The notes: generated from the sequence alone by a model not told the origin. Shown: positions 1 to 11,992, counted from the stretch's first letter. The stretch is 64,000 nt of DNA from Alphaproteobacteria bacterium UBA6324 (GCA_002439085.1 DJSW01000018.1:124001-188000); one strand, 5' to 3'. Program-made: numbers and translations.

Positions 1-558
1 GCAAAGCGCGCAAAACATCCCCGCCCGTTTCGGAAATTCGTCCGCCAAAGCCAACGCCAGCAAAGCAAACGCCGTCACAAACACGCCCCATCCGCCCAGC
101 GTGAAGCTCAAAAAGGCAACCGGAAAAGCGAACATCAGCAGCAAGCTTTGGCGCAGCGGGAACATGGCGTACAGCGCCGCGCCGAAAGCGAACATCCCCC
201 ACAGCAGGAACGTGTCGAAAAAAGCGGTGTACGGCAGGGTTAAAAACGGAACGGCCAGAAACGCCTTGACCGGATCGGCAAAGGAAACGAACCGGCCGTC
301 AACTTTCATCCGGTCGGCGACAAACGCGGAAATGTTTTCGCGGCGATAGGCCTCTTGCGGTTTTGTCCCCTCTTCCATCAACCGGAACAAAGCATAGTCG
401 CCGGCCATATTCTCTCCGATGATCCGCATCGGGATTTCCGCCGTTTTCGGCTTTCCGCTTTCGTCGTAACCGGCGGAACGCAACAGGAAAGTGTATCCCG
501 TCGCCAACGCGATCACGATCAAAAACAAATAATGCCAAATCCTTTTTTCGGTATCCAT
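1..558 (-). CDS. polytopic membrane protein, GT87-like (partial)
   Basis: An open frame of 186 codons starts at the ATG at 556-558, with GGGG upstream, and runs off the left edge, so its C-terminus is missing. The visible part has an N-terminal membrane segment (about residues 10-26), a soluble stretch of about 65 residues, then closely packed hydrophobic segments from about residue 100. The pattern of GDYALF near residue 53, then FADPVKAFLAVPF and LPYTAFF before a membrane helix, resembles GT-C membrane glycosyltransferases of the GT87/DUF2029 kind, which use polyprenyl-linked sugars. That assignment rests on pattern only. The gene follows malQ on the same strand, but a hairpin lies between them, so it may not belong to the glucan operon. 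Confidence 0.6.
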   Translation of the reverse strand, partial: MDTEKRIWHYLFLIVIALATGYTFLLRSAGYDESGKPKTAEIPMRIIGENMAGDYALFRLMEEGTKPQEAYRRENISAFVADRMKVDGRFVSFADPVKAFLAVPFLTLPYTAFFDTFLLWGMFAFGAALYAMFPLRQSLLLMFAFPVAFLSFTLGGWGVFVTAFALLALALADEFPKRAGMFCALC

Positions 559-581
559 CTCTTCCCCGCCGGCGGACGAAA

Positions 582-601
582 GGGGACGTGCGAACGTCCC
601 C
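582..601 (-). terminator. hairpin after malQ
   Basis: A perfect 8-bp stem (GGGGACGT / ACGTCCCC) with a 4-base loop starts seven bases after the malQ stop. On the minus strand it is followed by only three T residues, so it may be a weak terminator or an mRNA-end stabiliser at the end of the glucan operon. Confidence 0.5.
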
Positions 602-607
602 CGATTC

Positions 608-2788
608 TCAACCGTTTCTGATTTTCCGGACAGCCGCGCACACCCGCGACATTCTTTCATCGCCGGCCAGTTCGCCGATCGCCGCGGGCAGTTTGTAACG
701 CCAGTTCGGATATTCCGTGTTCGTGCCGGGCATATTCATCTGCTCCGCCTGTTCCAAAACATCCTCCAACTGCACCAGCATCAAACGGCACGGCGCGGTT
801 GCCAAATGGGAATACAGCGCTTCGACCAGCCGCGGCGGCAAAGCGTCGCCGTTGATTTCGGCGTCAAAGTTTTCGGGTGTGACAAACCAGATTCCGGCGG
901 ATGCCAAAGCTTCGACCATCGCGCGGCGGTCGTTCAGCCGCATCCGGCGCGCCTGTTCATACCGGTCGCCGTCCATCATTCCGATTTCGCGCGCGACATT
1001 GATGTCCGTTCCCAACCAATACCCCGTCAGCGTCGGCATATCGTGCGTTCCCGCCGCGACCAACGCCGTTTCCGGATAATATTGTAACGGTTTGTAACGC
1101 CCGTCGCCCGTCTGTTCGTACCGGAACACGCGGAACGACAGGATTCCAGCCTTTTCCAGCATTTCGCGGAAAAACGACGGAACGACGCCCAAATCCTCGC
1201 CGACGACCAGACATTTGTTGCGGTGGCTTTCCAACGCGACGATGCCCATCATGTCGTTGACATCGTAACGCAGGTACGCGCCCTTTTCCCCGCGCGGAAT
1301 GCAGAACAGCCGCACCAGCCCCATCACATGGTCGATGCGAACCGCCCCCGCCCGTTTCATATTGGCGCACAGCATTTTGCGATAGGACAGGTACGCTTCG
1401 TCGCGCATAGCTTCCGGCCGCATAGGGGCGACGCCCCATTCCTGCCCGTTGGCGTTGAACATATCCGGCGGCGACCCGATGCTGAGTTCCGTCGCGAACA
1501 ATTCTTGCGCCCCCCATGTTTCCGCGCTTTCGGACGCGACGCCGACCGCCAGATCCTGATACAGCCCGACGCCCAGCCCCTGCGCGTCCATTTCCGCGGA
1601 CGCGGCGGCGAACTGTTCGTCCGCCAACCAGAACAGGTATTCGTAATAGGCGACATCGTCCGCGTGATCGGCCGCGAATTTCAAACTGGCCGCCGTGTCG
1701 GGCGAAGCGTACTGCGCCCCCCAGCTTTTAAAGCCGAAACCTTTTTTCTTCGCGACGAAATATTCCGCCAATGCCTGATACAACGCGGCCGCGTGCAATT
1801 CCCGCCCGCCCTGTTCGCAAAAACGTTCAAACGCGGCGCGCCGTTCGGGGGCGGCGTTTTTGAAATCCTCAAACAGCATCCGGAACGCTTTGGTTTTCAG
1901 CTTTCCGACCGCCGCGTAATCAACCAGACGGCTTTGCGCCGCCTTTTGCATTTCCGCCTGAAATTCCTTTGATTTCACATACTTCTGAAGCTCGGCGCAA
2001 CGTTCAAATTCTGTGACGGCCGTCACATCAATGTACAGCGGATTCAAAAACAGCCGGCTGGAGGAATAATACGGGCTGGCCGTTTCCGGTTTTGCCATGA
2101 ACGCGACGTTGACCGGATTGATGCCGACGATGTCCGCCCCGAACATTTTCGCGACGCCCGCCATGCTTTTCAAATCGGAAAAATCGCCGATGCCCCAGTT
2201 GTTTTCGGAACGCAGGGCGTACAGCTGGACGGGAAATCCCCACGGCCGCCCGCCCCACCGCATCATTTCCGGCATATAGCATTTTTCCGGCGCGACGGCC
2301 AAGGTCATCTCGCGCCCCGCCGCCGGAATGTTTTTGCCCGAAACGCGCAAAGTGTGATAGCCGGTTTCCGGCAACTCCAGGGTCAAAACGCGGTGTTCGC
2401 AATCCCGTTCGCCGACCCGCATCGCGTCGGCCACGGGCAATTCCGCCGTTTCCGCCCGCCACAAACGTTTTTCGCCGTTTTCCGCAACCAGCTCGAACGT
2501 CAGCGTCGTGTTTTCCGCGGCAAAGACAGTCACGGGAATTTCCGCCGTTTTCCGATCGGCAAAGCACACCGTCACCGGCGGCAAAGCGCGCGTGAACGGC
2601 TTTTCCGCCATGGTTTTCATGGATTTTTCGGCGGCCGTCGGCGTGTCGGCGTCGTATCCCAAAGCTTTCAGCAACGCCTTTTTGGTTTCAAACGATGTCG
2701 TGCAGACGCCGTTTTCCGATTCAAATTCGGGCAGAATCCCCGCTTTGTCAGCCAAAAAATCAACTGTTTGCGTATAATCCAGAGTCAC
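608..2788 (-). CDS. malQ: 4-alpha-glucanotransferase (amylomaltase)
   Basis: A GH77 enzyme of 726 aa that transfers alpha-1,4-glucan segments between malto-oligosaccharides in the cytoplasm, releasing glucose. Residues 1 to about 170 form the beta-rich N-terminal extension seen in long bacterial MalQ proteins. The barrel begins near residue 175 with WGIGDFSDL at 198-206. The catalytic triad is visible: nucleophile Asp486 in RIDH, acid/base Glu531 in GEDLG, and Asp583 in THDM. The start is a GTG at 2786-2788 with AAGGA 8 bases upstream; no better ATG lies nearby. It follows glgX by 15 bases, so it is the last core gene of the glgE-mak-glgB-glgX-malQ operon, recycling the short chains made by debranching. 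Confidence 0.95.
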   Translation of the reverse strand: MTLDYTQTVDFLADKAGILPEFESENGVCTTSFETKKALLKALGYDADTPTAAEKSMKTMAEKPFTRALPPVTVCFADRKTAEIPVTVFAAENTTLTFELVAENGEKRLWRAETAELPVADAMRVGERDCEHRVLTLELPETGYHTLRVSGKNIPAAGREMTLAVAPEKCYMPEMMRWGGRPWGFPVQLYALRSENNWGIGDFSDLKSMAGVAKMFGADIVGINPVNVAFMAKPETASPYYSSSRLFLNPLYIDVTAVTEFERCAELQKYVKSKEFQAEMQKAAQSRLVDYAAVGKLKTKAFRMLFEDFKNAAPERRAAFERFCEQGGRELHAAALYQALAEYFVAKKKGFGFKSWGAQYASPDTAASLKFAADHADDVAYYEYLFWLADEQFAAASAEMDAQGLGVGLYQDLAVGVASESAETWGAQELFATELSIGSPPDMFNANGQEWGVAPMRPEAMRDEAYLSYRKMLCANMKRAGAVRIDHVMGLVRLFCIPRGEKGAYLRYDVNDMMGIVALESHRNKCLVVGEDLGVVPSFFREMLEKAGILSFRVFRYEQTGDGRYKPLQYYPETALVAAGTHDMPTLTGYWLGTDINVAREIGMMDGDRYEQARRMRLNDRRAMVEALASAGIWFVTPENFDAEINGDALPPRLVEALYSHLATAPCRLMLVQLEDVLEQAEQMNMPGTNTEYPNWRYKLPAAIGELAGDERMSRVCAAVRKIRNG

Positions 2789-2803
2789 TTTAAAAAATCC
2801 TTG

Positions 2804-5143
2804 TCAAACCAAACGAGTGAAACCGTCCCTGTCCTCGTCCTTTTCCAAATCGGCCAAGGTCGCCACGGGCCCCATCGGGCCGTATGTCATAAAGTCCAAA
2901 TTGTCCAAATCCCTGATCGTCGCGACCATGCGGTTGCTTTTCGCGTTTTGATAGACTTTGCCCAAAATGCCCGTCATACCGGCGCGCGCCGTCAACACGG
3001 CCTTGTCCTCGTCGGTCAGCGGCGATTCAAACAGCAAAACCGACCACCCCGGAACGTCGTAGGTGTCGCCCGATTTGAACGTTTCCCCCGTGACGGCGGG
3101 TTGGTCGCGCGACGTGTCCAAAATCAGATTCCACGTTGTTTCCCCGCCGGCTTCGGGCAACATCCATTCGATGCCGTCCTGAAACGCGTTCAACACGATA
3201 AAGAAATGATTGTCGGGATAGAACTTGCCCTCTTCGTTGCAAAACGCGACGCTGAGCGATCCGGATATCAGTGCGGACAGGCTTTTGGCATACGGCTTGT
3301 TCCAATCCGGCGGCGTCATTTCCAACCCCTCGGGCGTCACCCAAGTGATATCCTTGATCGGCGAATCCCCGATTTTTTTGCCGGTGTAATAGCGTTTGCG
3401 CCTGAAAACACGGTGTGCCATGCGGATTTTAATCAGATAGGCGACAAAATCCGAAAACGCGCGCCCCTCGTCGTCGATTTGATTCCAGTTCAACCAGCTG
3501 ATCGGGCTGTCTTGACAATAGGCATTGTTGTTGCCTTTTTGCGTGCGGCAAAATTCGTCACCGGCCGTCATCATCGGCACCCCCAGCGACAACATCAACG
3601 TCGCCATCATGGCGCGCATCCGTTTGCGGCGCAACGCCAGAATTTCCGGATCGTTCGTTTCGCCTTCGACGCCGCTGTTCCACGTTTTATTGTCCGTCGT
3701 GCCGTCGCGATTGTTTTCGCCGTTCGCCTCGTTATGCTTTTCGTTATAACTGACAACGTCGTTCAGCGTGAAACCGTCGTGCGCGGTAATAAAGTTAATG
3801 CTTGTCCACGGATGGCGGCCGCGATAGCCGAACGTTTCGCTCGACCCCGTCAGGCGCGAAGCCAGATTGCCGATCTGTCCCGCGTCGCCTTTCCAAAACA
3901 GGCGCGTCGTGTCGCGAAAACGGTCGTTCCATTCCGACCACCCCGGCGGAAACGCGCCGATCTGGTAGCCGCCCAAACCGATATCCCATGGTTCGGCGAT
4001 CATTTTGACGCGCTGTAAAACGGGATCCTGCTGAACCGCCGTCAAAAATCCCGCCGTATTCGTGAACCCCGTCCTTGTCCGCGCCAAAGTCGGCGCCAGA
4101 TCGAACCGGAAACCGTCCACGTGCATCTGTTCCACCCAATAGCGCAAAGAATCCATCACCAGCTGGATGACGCGCGGATGTTCGACGTTGAACGACGCCC
4201 CGCATCCCGTCGTGTCTTCGTAATAACGGGGATCGTCGGCGCGCAAACGGTAATACACGGCGTTGTCGATCCCGCGGAACGACAGCGTCACCCCCATCTG
4301 GTTGCCTTCGCCCGTGTGGTTGTACACGACATCCATGATGACTTCGATTCCGGCTTCGTGGAAAACGCGGATCATGTTTTTGACTTCGCCCAAATCGGAC
4401 GAAGCCATATAGGACGGATTCGGCGCGAAATAACACAGCGGATCATAGCCCCAATAATTGTGCAACCCCGCCTTGATCAAATGGTTGCCGGTGAAAAACG
4501 CCTGTATCGGCAGGAATTCGACCGCGTTGACGCCCAGTTTTTGCAAATGCCCGACCGCCTGTTTCGCGCTCATTCCGGCGAACGTGCCGCGAATCTTTTC
4601 GTCGATTTCGGAATTGCGGAACGTGAACCCTTTCAGGTGCGCTTCGTAAATGATGCTGTCGTACCAATACGTTTGCGGCCGACGCTCGTTTCCCCACGCG
4701 AACGCATCGTCAACGACGCGGCATTTCGGCACATAGGGCGCGCTGTCGCGGCGGTCGAAAGACATATCGGCTTTCGGGCTGCCGGAACGGTATCCCTGCA
4801 TGGCTTCGTGGAAAATCAGGTCGCCCGTGATTGATTTGGCGTAAGGGTCAAGTAGCAGTTTGTTGTGATTGAACCGGTGGCCGCGTTCGGGGGCGTACAC
4901 GCCGAAAACGCGATACCCGTACAACTGCCCCGGCGCGACATCCGGCAAATAGACGTGCCAGACTTCGTCCGTGCGTTCGGGCATGGCGATGCGCTGAATC
5001 TCGCGCGTCCCCGTTTCGTCGAACAGGCACAGCAACACTTTTTCGGCGTTGGCGGAAAACAGGGCGAAATTAACGCCCTTGCCGTCCCAAGTCGCCCCTA
5101 ACGGATAGGGGCGGCCCGGCAATACTCGCATTCCGGTAGGCAT
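2804..5143 (-). CDS. glgX: glycogen debranching enzyme (isoamylase type)
   Basis: A 779-aa GH13 enzyme that hydrolyses alpha-1,6 branch points of glycogen-like glucan. A CBM48 domain occupies about residues 10-110. The catalytic barrel carries the four GH13 regions: DVVYNH 271-276, GFRFDLA 344-350 with nucleophile Asp348, AEPWD 383-387 with Glu384, and TAHDG 453-457 with Asp456. A C-terminal beta domain follows. A longer region of about 50 residues after the barrel ends the protein. The ATG at 5141-5143 has GGAG upstream; a second Met four codons in is possible. The gene lies 20 bases after glgB and 15 before malQ, a usual pairing in which GlgX frees chains that MalQ then disproportionates. 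Confidence 0.95.
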   Translation of the reverse strand: MPTGMRVLPGRPYPLGATWDGKGVNFALFSANAEKVLLCLFDETGTREIQRIAMPERTDEVWHVYLPDVAPGQLYGYRVFGVYAPERGHRFNHNKLLLDPYAKSITGDLIFHEAMQGYRSGSPKADMSFDRRDSAPYVPKCRVVDDAFAWGNERRPQTYWYDSIIYEAHLKGFTFRNSEIDEKIRGTFAGMSAKQAVGHLQKLGVNAVEFLPIQAFFTGNHLIKAGLHNYWGYDPLCYFAPNPSYMASSDLGEVKNMIRVFHEAGIEVIMDVVYNHTGEGNQMGVTLSFRGIDNAVYYRLRADDPRYYEDTTGCGASFNVEHPRVIQLVMDSLRYWVEQMHVDGFRFDLAPTLARTRTGFTNTAGFLTAVQQDPVLQRVKMIAEPWDIGLGGYQIGAFPPGWSEWNDRFRDTTRLFWKGDAGQIGNLASRLTGSSETFGYRGRHPWTSINFITAHDGFTLNDVVSYNEKHNEANGENNRDGTTDNKTWNSGVEGETNDPEILALRRKRMRAMMATLMLSLGVPMMTAGDEFCRTQKGNNNAYCQDSPISWLNWNQIDDEGRAFSDFVAYLIKIRMAHRVFRRKRYYTGKKIGDSPIKDITWVTPEGLEMTPPDWNKPYAKSLSALISGSLSVAFCNEEGKFYPDNHFFIVLNAFQDGIEWMLPEAGGETTWNLILDTSRDQPAVTGETFKSGDTYDVPGWSVLLFESPLTDEDKAVLTARAGMTGILGKVYQNAKSNRMVATIRDLDNLDFMTYGPMGPVATLADLEKDEDRDGFTRLV

Positions 5144-5163
5144 CGGTTCACATCACTCCGGCG

Positions 5164-7382
<2,219 letters not shown>

Positions 7383-7383
<1 letters not shown>

Positions 7384-8945
7384 TACAGGTCAATCAAACG
7401 GGACAGGCCGTTCATCGGGATGGCCAACCAGTCGGGACGGTTGGCGACTTCGTAAATCACTTCGTACAGGGCTTTTTCCAACGTGAACAGATCCAGCAGT
7501 TTCAACGTCACGTCCCTGTCGGCGGGCAAGGATTCGCAATCCGCCATATTTTCAAAATAGCCGTCCAGAAAAGCGCGCACGGCCTGTTTTTCCCATTCGG
7601 CGGCCAGCTTCATGGCCTTTTCCCTGTTTTCGGGCAGCACATACATCAACACCGCGCCGAACGCCGCGTAATTAAACGAACGCACCATTCCGGCCACGTC
7701 TTTCAAAACGGACTGCTTCACCTGCCGTTCGTTGATCGGACGTAGGGGCTCGCCCTCGAAATCAAGGATGTAGAAATCGCCCGTGTCGTCAATGACGACC
7801 TGCCCCAAATGATAATCGCCGTGGAAACGGGTCTTGTATCCGTCGGCGACGACGGGCAACAGTTCGCCGATGCGCGCGACGATCTTTTCGCGGCCGTCAA
7901 TCAACGCCTGAACGCGTGTTTTCAAATCGCCCGTCAGCTTTTCGACGTTCGCCGCGCAAACCGCCAGCGTCCGGTCTGCCTGCGCGACCGCCTGATCGCG
8001 CCAGCTTTCCAAATCGTCCGCCTTGACATGGGCGGGACGGAACACGTCGTCCGTTCCTTTGAAAAACGCCTTGTGCATTTCGGCCGTTCTTTGTCCCAAC
8101 AGGTTGGCTTCTTTCAAATACGTTTCATGACCGCCCGCGTTTTCGCCCGTCAACGCGTCAGCGAAATACGATTTCAGGTAATCCATCGTGTACGTCCACC
8201 CGTCCCCGACGTTGGGAACAAAGCTTTGCAGGATGCCCGCCGCCATGGAACGGCCGTCCGCGAATTTCAATTCCAGCATCCCCAAATAGGCGGGCGTGTT
8301 TTTAAATCCGGCCTCTTCGGTCAGAAAAGCCGTCGTCGCGATTTCCGGATGCGATCCGAACGCCGTGCGGCGGTACATTTTCAACATGATTTTTTGCCCG
8401 ACGATCAAAGACGTGTTGCTTTGCTCCACCCCCAGCATTTTCTGCGGCTGGCCGACGACTTCGCGGATCAAAGCCTTGCCCGCCGCCGTTGACGCGCCGT
8501 GAAAAACAACGCCGGCCGGCGTCGCGATTTCCGCGTCGTTTTCCAGCAAAGGCAGCAGGTTGGCCGAAAAATCGCCGTCCCCCGCCGCGTCGTAAATGAC
8601 GCCCTGCCGTCCGTCCGACAGTTCGACACCCGCGATCACGGCGCTTTCCGCGATTTTTTCGGCGGCATCGTCAAACGCCATACGCATCGGAATTTGGAAC
8701 ATCGGTTTGTCCCCGCCTTTCAGCGCGACCAGAACAACGGTCAACTGAATGTCGCCGACCGGCACAATCGTTTGGAAACAAACGGTGGAAATCGTGTCGT
8801 CCTTTGCGCTGTACCAGCGTTTCGACGGCATGAAACTTTCCAGCTTTTGGCACAGTGAATCCTGAAAAACGGGATCCTTTAAAAGTTCGTTCAGATTTTC
8901 TTTTTCAACGGATAAAAACTCTTGATCTTTCAAACTGGCAAGCAT
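7383..8945 (-). CDS. mak: maltokinase (Mak/Pep2 type)
   Basis: A 520-aa ATP-dependent kinase that makes maltose 1-phosphate, the donor for GlgE. The N-terminal cap typical of maltokinases includes SFMPSKRWY at about 37-45. The C-terminal half has the aminoglycoside-phosphotransferase fold, with catalytic loop HGDYHLGQ at 375-382 and metal-binding DFEGEP at 395-400. The start ATG has AAGGCG 8 bases upstream. In many actinobacteria and proteobacteria this domain is fused to or next to trehalose synthase TreS. Here it stands alone and no treS is in the window. The stop overlaps the glgB start by one base. A hairpin separates it from glgE upstream. Confidence 0.92.
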
Positions 8946-8998
8946 ATTTGACGCCTTGAACTGTTAACGTTAAAACCGAAGTATGACCCAATCAAACC

Positions 8999-9034
8999 AA
9001 AAGTGACAACTGTTTTTTTACAGCCGTCACTTTT
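8999..9034 (-). terminator. hairpin between glgE and maltokinase
   Basis: A perfect 9-bp inverted repeat (AAAAGTGAC / GTCACTTTT) encloses an inner 4-bp stem (CTGT / ACAG) with an A/T loop. It begins 10 bases after the glgE stop and ends in four T residues on either strand. It can act as an intrinsic, probably leaky, terminator or a processing site inside the glucan operon. Confidence 0.55.
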
Positions 9035-9044
9035 GAACGTTTCC

Positions 9045-11156
9045 CTACCACGCCCTGTCGATCGGCGTGACGCGGTAGATTTCGGCCTGATTTCCGGCGG
9101 GGTACAGGTTGATCCACAATTCGCTGCCGCGCACCTCGAACTGACGGCCGCTCATCAATTCCTCGACCCAGAAACGGCCGCCCGGCGCGACGCCCATTTC
9201 GTCGGTCGGAAACCAGATCCGGCCGGATTGCCCGTGCCACGGATCAAGACTGACCGCCACGAAAATCATATTGCCGCGGTCTTCGGTCATTTTGCCGTAG
9301 AACATGATATTTTCGTTTTCCGATCCGTAGAAACGCAGGTTTTCGTACAGCTGCAAAGCGTAGTTTTCACCGCGGATCCAGTTGATTTTGGAAATCAGAT
9401 CCTTGATGTTGCCGTCGGCGTTCCAATCGCGGACGCGGATCTCGTACTTTTCGGAATTGTTGAATTCCTCTTTGCCGTAAATGCCGTCGTTTTCGCACAG
9501 TTCGTAACCGTTCAGCATCCCGTAGGACGGGGACAGCGTCGCCGCCAGAATGAACCGGATGATGAACGCCGACCGCGGCGCGTCGTGCAGATAGAACGGC
9601 ATGATGTCCGGCGTCGTCGGGAACAGGTTCGGACGGAAATATTCTTTCAAATCCGTCTGGGTCAGTTCGGTGAAGTATTCCTCCAGCTCTTTGCGGGTTT
9701 CGCGCCAAGTGAAATAAGTATATGATTGAGTGAATCCGATTTTCGCCAGCATTTGCATCATCGGCGGACGCGTGAACGCTTCGGCCAAAAACAGCGTGTC
9801 GGGATAGACGCTCTGCACTTCGCGGATCACCCATTCCCAGAACGGAACGGATTTCGTATGCGGGTTGTCAATGCGGAAAATACGGATTCCCTCTTTCGCC
9901 CAGAACAAAAACGTGTCGCGCAATTCGATCCACAGCGAATCGCCTTGCGGACCGTAAAAATCGACGTTCACGATATCCTGATACTTTTTCGGCGGGTTTT
10001 CCGCGTATTTGATCGTGCCGTCCGGACGGAACGTGAACCATTCGGGATGTTCCTTGATCCACGGGTGGTCGGGCGAACATTGAATGGCGAAGTCAAGGGC
10101 AACCTCCATATCCAGTTCGCGTGCACGGCGGACGAAAGAACGGAAATCGTCCATCGTGCCCAGCTGCGGGTGGATCGCCTTGTGTCCGCCCTCTTCCGAT
10201 CCGATGGCGTAAGGCGACCCGACATCGCCCGGTTCGCACACCAGCGAATTGTTTTTGCCTTTGCGGTGCGTGTGGCCGATCGGATGAATCGGCAGCAGAT
10301 AGACGACGTCGAATCCCATTTCCTTGATTTCGGGCAGACGCGCCTCGCCGTCCTTGAACATGCCGTGCACGCCCTCTTGCGTCCCCTGCGACCGGACGTC
10401 CATTTCGTACCACGCGCCGAAACGCGCGCGTTCGCGATCGACAAAAACTTCCAATTCGCGGTCGTAGCGCGTGGCCTTGTCGCGGTCGGGCCAGCGGTCC
10501 ATGGCGTCCAGCACTTCGTCGCTCATCAACAGGTTGGCGCATTCGTATTCGTCCTGACCGGCGTCGAAACGCGCCAAAACGTCCGACAGAAAAGCGATGT
10601 CGTGTTCGCGGGCGTCCGGATCGCGCACGTCGGACGACGCCGCCAAACGTTCCAGCGTTTTGCGGATGATGTCCGCGCCTTCGACCAATTCCAGCGCGAC
10701 GCCCTGACCGGCTTCGCGTTTTTTCATCGTTCCGTCGCGCCATGTGCCGAATTCGTCCACCCACGCTTCGATCGTGTAGATATAGCGCGTGTTGTCGCCG
10801 AACCACAGGCTGCCGCTCCACAGCGCCAAACCGTGGTTGACCTCGTACATCGGCGATTCCCACCATTCGTCGGAATCGGCGTGGCGGCACAGGACGACGG
10901 CTTTCAACAAATCGTGCCCGTCCTTAAAAATATTGGCGGTAACTTCCATCGTGTCGCCGACTTCGCGTTTGACGGCGAAACGCCCCGCGCTGATCTGCGG
11001 ACTGACGTGTTCGATCGTGATCGGAGAACTGGCCGCATAGTCCGACAGGCGGTTTTTCTTTTCCTTGATTACCCATCCCCTTTTGCTGACATCCGACACG
11101 TCCGAACCGGTCAGTACGGGGGTTTTCTTCGGTTTGATTTTTCTTTCTCGTCCCAT
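9045..11156 (-). CDS. glgE: alpha-1,4-glucan:maltose-1-phosphate maltosyltransferase
   Basis: A 703-aa GH13_3 enzyme that adds maltosyl units from maltose 1-phosphate to the end of alpha-1,4-glucan with release of phosphate. An N-terminal beta domain and helical insertion fill about residues 40-230. The barrel has LLPIHPIG near 287-294 and the family motif FRIDNPHTK with nucleophile Asp430. The acid/base Glu459 lies in LAEAF, the same 29-residue spacing as in characterised GlgE. A basic N-terminal tail of about 25 residues precedes the domain. The ATG follows AAGGGAAC. It is the first gene of the glucan operon and is read divergently from the zeta-like kinase gene. Confidence 0.95.
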   Translation of the reverse strand: MGRERKIKPKKTPVLTGSDVSDVSKRGWVIKEKKNRLSDYAASSPITIEHVSPQISAGRFAVKREVGDTMEVTANIFKDGHDLLKAVVLCRHADSDEWWESPMYEVNHGLALWSGSLWFGDNTRYIYTIEAWVDEFGTWRDGTMKKREAGQGVALELVEGADIIRKTLERLAASSDVRDPDAREHDIAFLSDVLARFDAGQDEYECANLLMSDEVLDAMDRWPDRDKATRYDRELEVFVDRERARFGAWYEMDVRSQGTQEGVHGMFKDGEARLPEIKEMGFDVVYLLPIHPIGHTHRKGKNNSLVCEPGDVGSPYAIGSEEGGHKAIHPQLGTMDDFRSFVRRARELDMEVALDFAIQCSPDHPWIKEHPEWFTFRPDGTIKYAENPPKKYQDIVNVDFYGPQGDSLWIELRDTFLFWAKEGIRIFRIDNPHTKSVPFWEWVIREVQSVYPDTLFLAEAFTRPPMMQMLAKIGFTQSYTYFTWRETRKELEEYFTELTQTDLKEYFRPNLFPTTPDIMPFYLHDAPRSAFIIRFILAATLSPSYGMLNGYELCENDGIYGKEEFNNSEKYEIRVRDWNADGNIKDLISKINWIRGENYALQLYENLRFYGSENENIMFYGKMTEDRGNMIFVAVSLDPWHGQSGRIWFPTDEMGVAPGGRFWVEELMSGRQFEVRGSELWINLYPAGNQAEIYRVTPIDRAW

Positions 11157-11190
11157 GGTTTTCAGTTCCCTTAAAACAAAAATTTCGATC

Positions 11191-11219
11191 AGTATATACG
11201 ACCGTTCAACCTATTTCCA
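11191..11219 (-). promoter_or_regulatory. possible promoter of the glgE operon
   Basis: A good -10 hexamer (TATACT, 11191-11196) sits 17 bases from a poor -35 (TGGAAA, 11214-11219), upstream of glgE. The weak -35 suggests low basal or activator-dependent expression; this is inference. Confidence 0.35.
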
Positions 11220-11253
11220 CATTTTTAAGTGCGATTTTTCCCCTCCTTTTATA

Positions 11254-11281
11254 TTGATTTCGGACGCGGCCGTGTTAAAAT
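11254..11281 (+). promoter_or_regulatory. promoter of the zeta-like kinase gene
   Basis: TTGATT (11254-11259), a 16-base spacer and TAAAAT (11276-11281). It ends 34 bases before the ATG at 11316, supporting that start over the in-frame ATG at 11229, which lies upstream of the promoter. Confidence 0.5.
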
Positions 11282-11315
11282 TCCGACGTTTCATTCAACG
11301 GCAGGGTCGTTTTCG

Positions 11316-11957
11316 ATGCAGTCCGTCATCAACAAAATCATGTATCCGCACACGACGCTTTCCCGCATTTTCCCGCCGGACGCCGACTTGTCGGCCGTCA
11401 AACGCGAAATCCGCGCCGTTTTGCGACAAACGTTGCAGGGCATCGAACCCGTCGAACATCCGTACCTGATCAACGTGTGCGGCCTGCCCGCCAGCGGCAA
11501 GTCGCATTTGTGCCGCGCGCTGAAATCGGCGCATCCGGAATTGCTGTACATTTCATTCGACGCGATCATGGAATCCCTGCCCGCCTATCTGGCCGACCAT
11601 TTGAAAAACCGGCAAAAGTCTTTCGACCGCTGGGAAATCCCCGCGCGATTTGTCGGATACCAGCTGCTGAAACAGGCGGTAAAGCACAACCTGCCCGTTT
11701 TATTTGAACATTCCAACGCCAACCCGCACCACATCGAACTGTACCAAAAAATCCGGCAAGCGGGCTATACGGTCGATATCCGCTACATCGACGCCGCGCC
11801 GGAACTGGTTGTGCCGCGGCTGGCGCAAAGGGAGCGGTATTTTTCACCAAAGCGAACGCAAGAACGCGCCGTCATATTGAAAGGCCTGCTGCCCGAACTG
11901 CGGCAAACGGCGACGACTTTCAGCGTTTTGCCGCCGTGGAAAAGCGACCGCGCCTAA
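11316..11957 (+). CDS. zeta-toxin-like P-loop kinase
   Basis: A 213-aa cytoplasmic P-loop protein. Walker A is GLPASGKS at residues 56-63. A following SFDAIM with Asp82 and a later LFEHSNANP (about 129-137) match the layout of zeta-toxin / nucleoside-kinase-like proteins, which phosphorylate UDP-GlcNAc or related small molecules. The start at 11316 is preferred because the promoter lies between it and an upstream ATG, and AGGG lies at a workable distance. No epsilon-like antitoxin gene is adjacent, so a role as a housekeeping or metabolite kinase is as likely as a toxin. The substrate cannot be read from sequence. Confidence 0.75.
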   Translation: MQSVINKIMYPHTTLSRIFPPDADLSAVKREIRAVLRQTLQGIEPVEHPYLINVCGLPASGKSHLCRALKSAHPELLYISFDAIMESLPAYLADHLKNRQKSFDRWEIPARFVGYQLLKQAVKHNLPVLFEHSNANPHHIELYQKIRQAGYTVDIRYIDAAPELVVPRLAQRERYFSPKRTQERAVILKGLLPELRQTATTFSVLPPWKSDRA

Positions 11958-11963
11958 AAATCG

Positions 11964-11992
11964 TTGAATTTTCTAAAAAAATCAGGTAATAC
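11964..11992 (+). promoter_or_regulatory. strong sigma70-type promoter
   Basis: TTGAAT (11964-11969), a 17-base spacer and TAATAC (11987-11992), about 70 bases before the DUF2934 gene. It is among the best consensus matches in the window. Confidence 0.6.

Noticed and set aside
2354..4018. A 554-codon plus-strand frame across malQ and glgX
   Set aside because: It is antisense to two well-supported genes, shows the same Arg/Phe/His-rich composition and has no motif.
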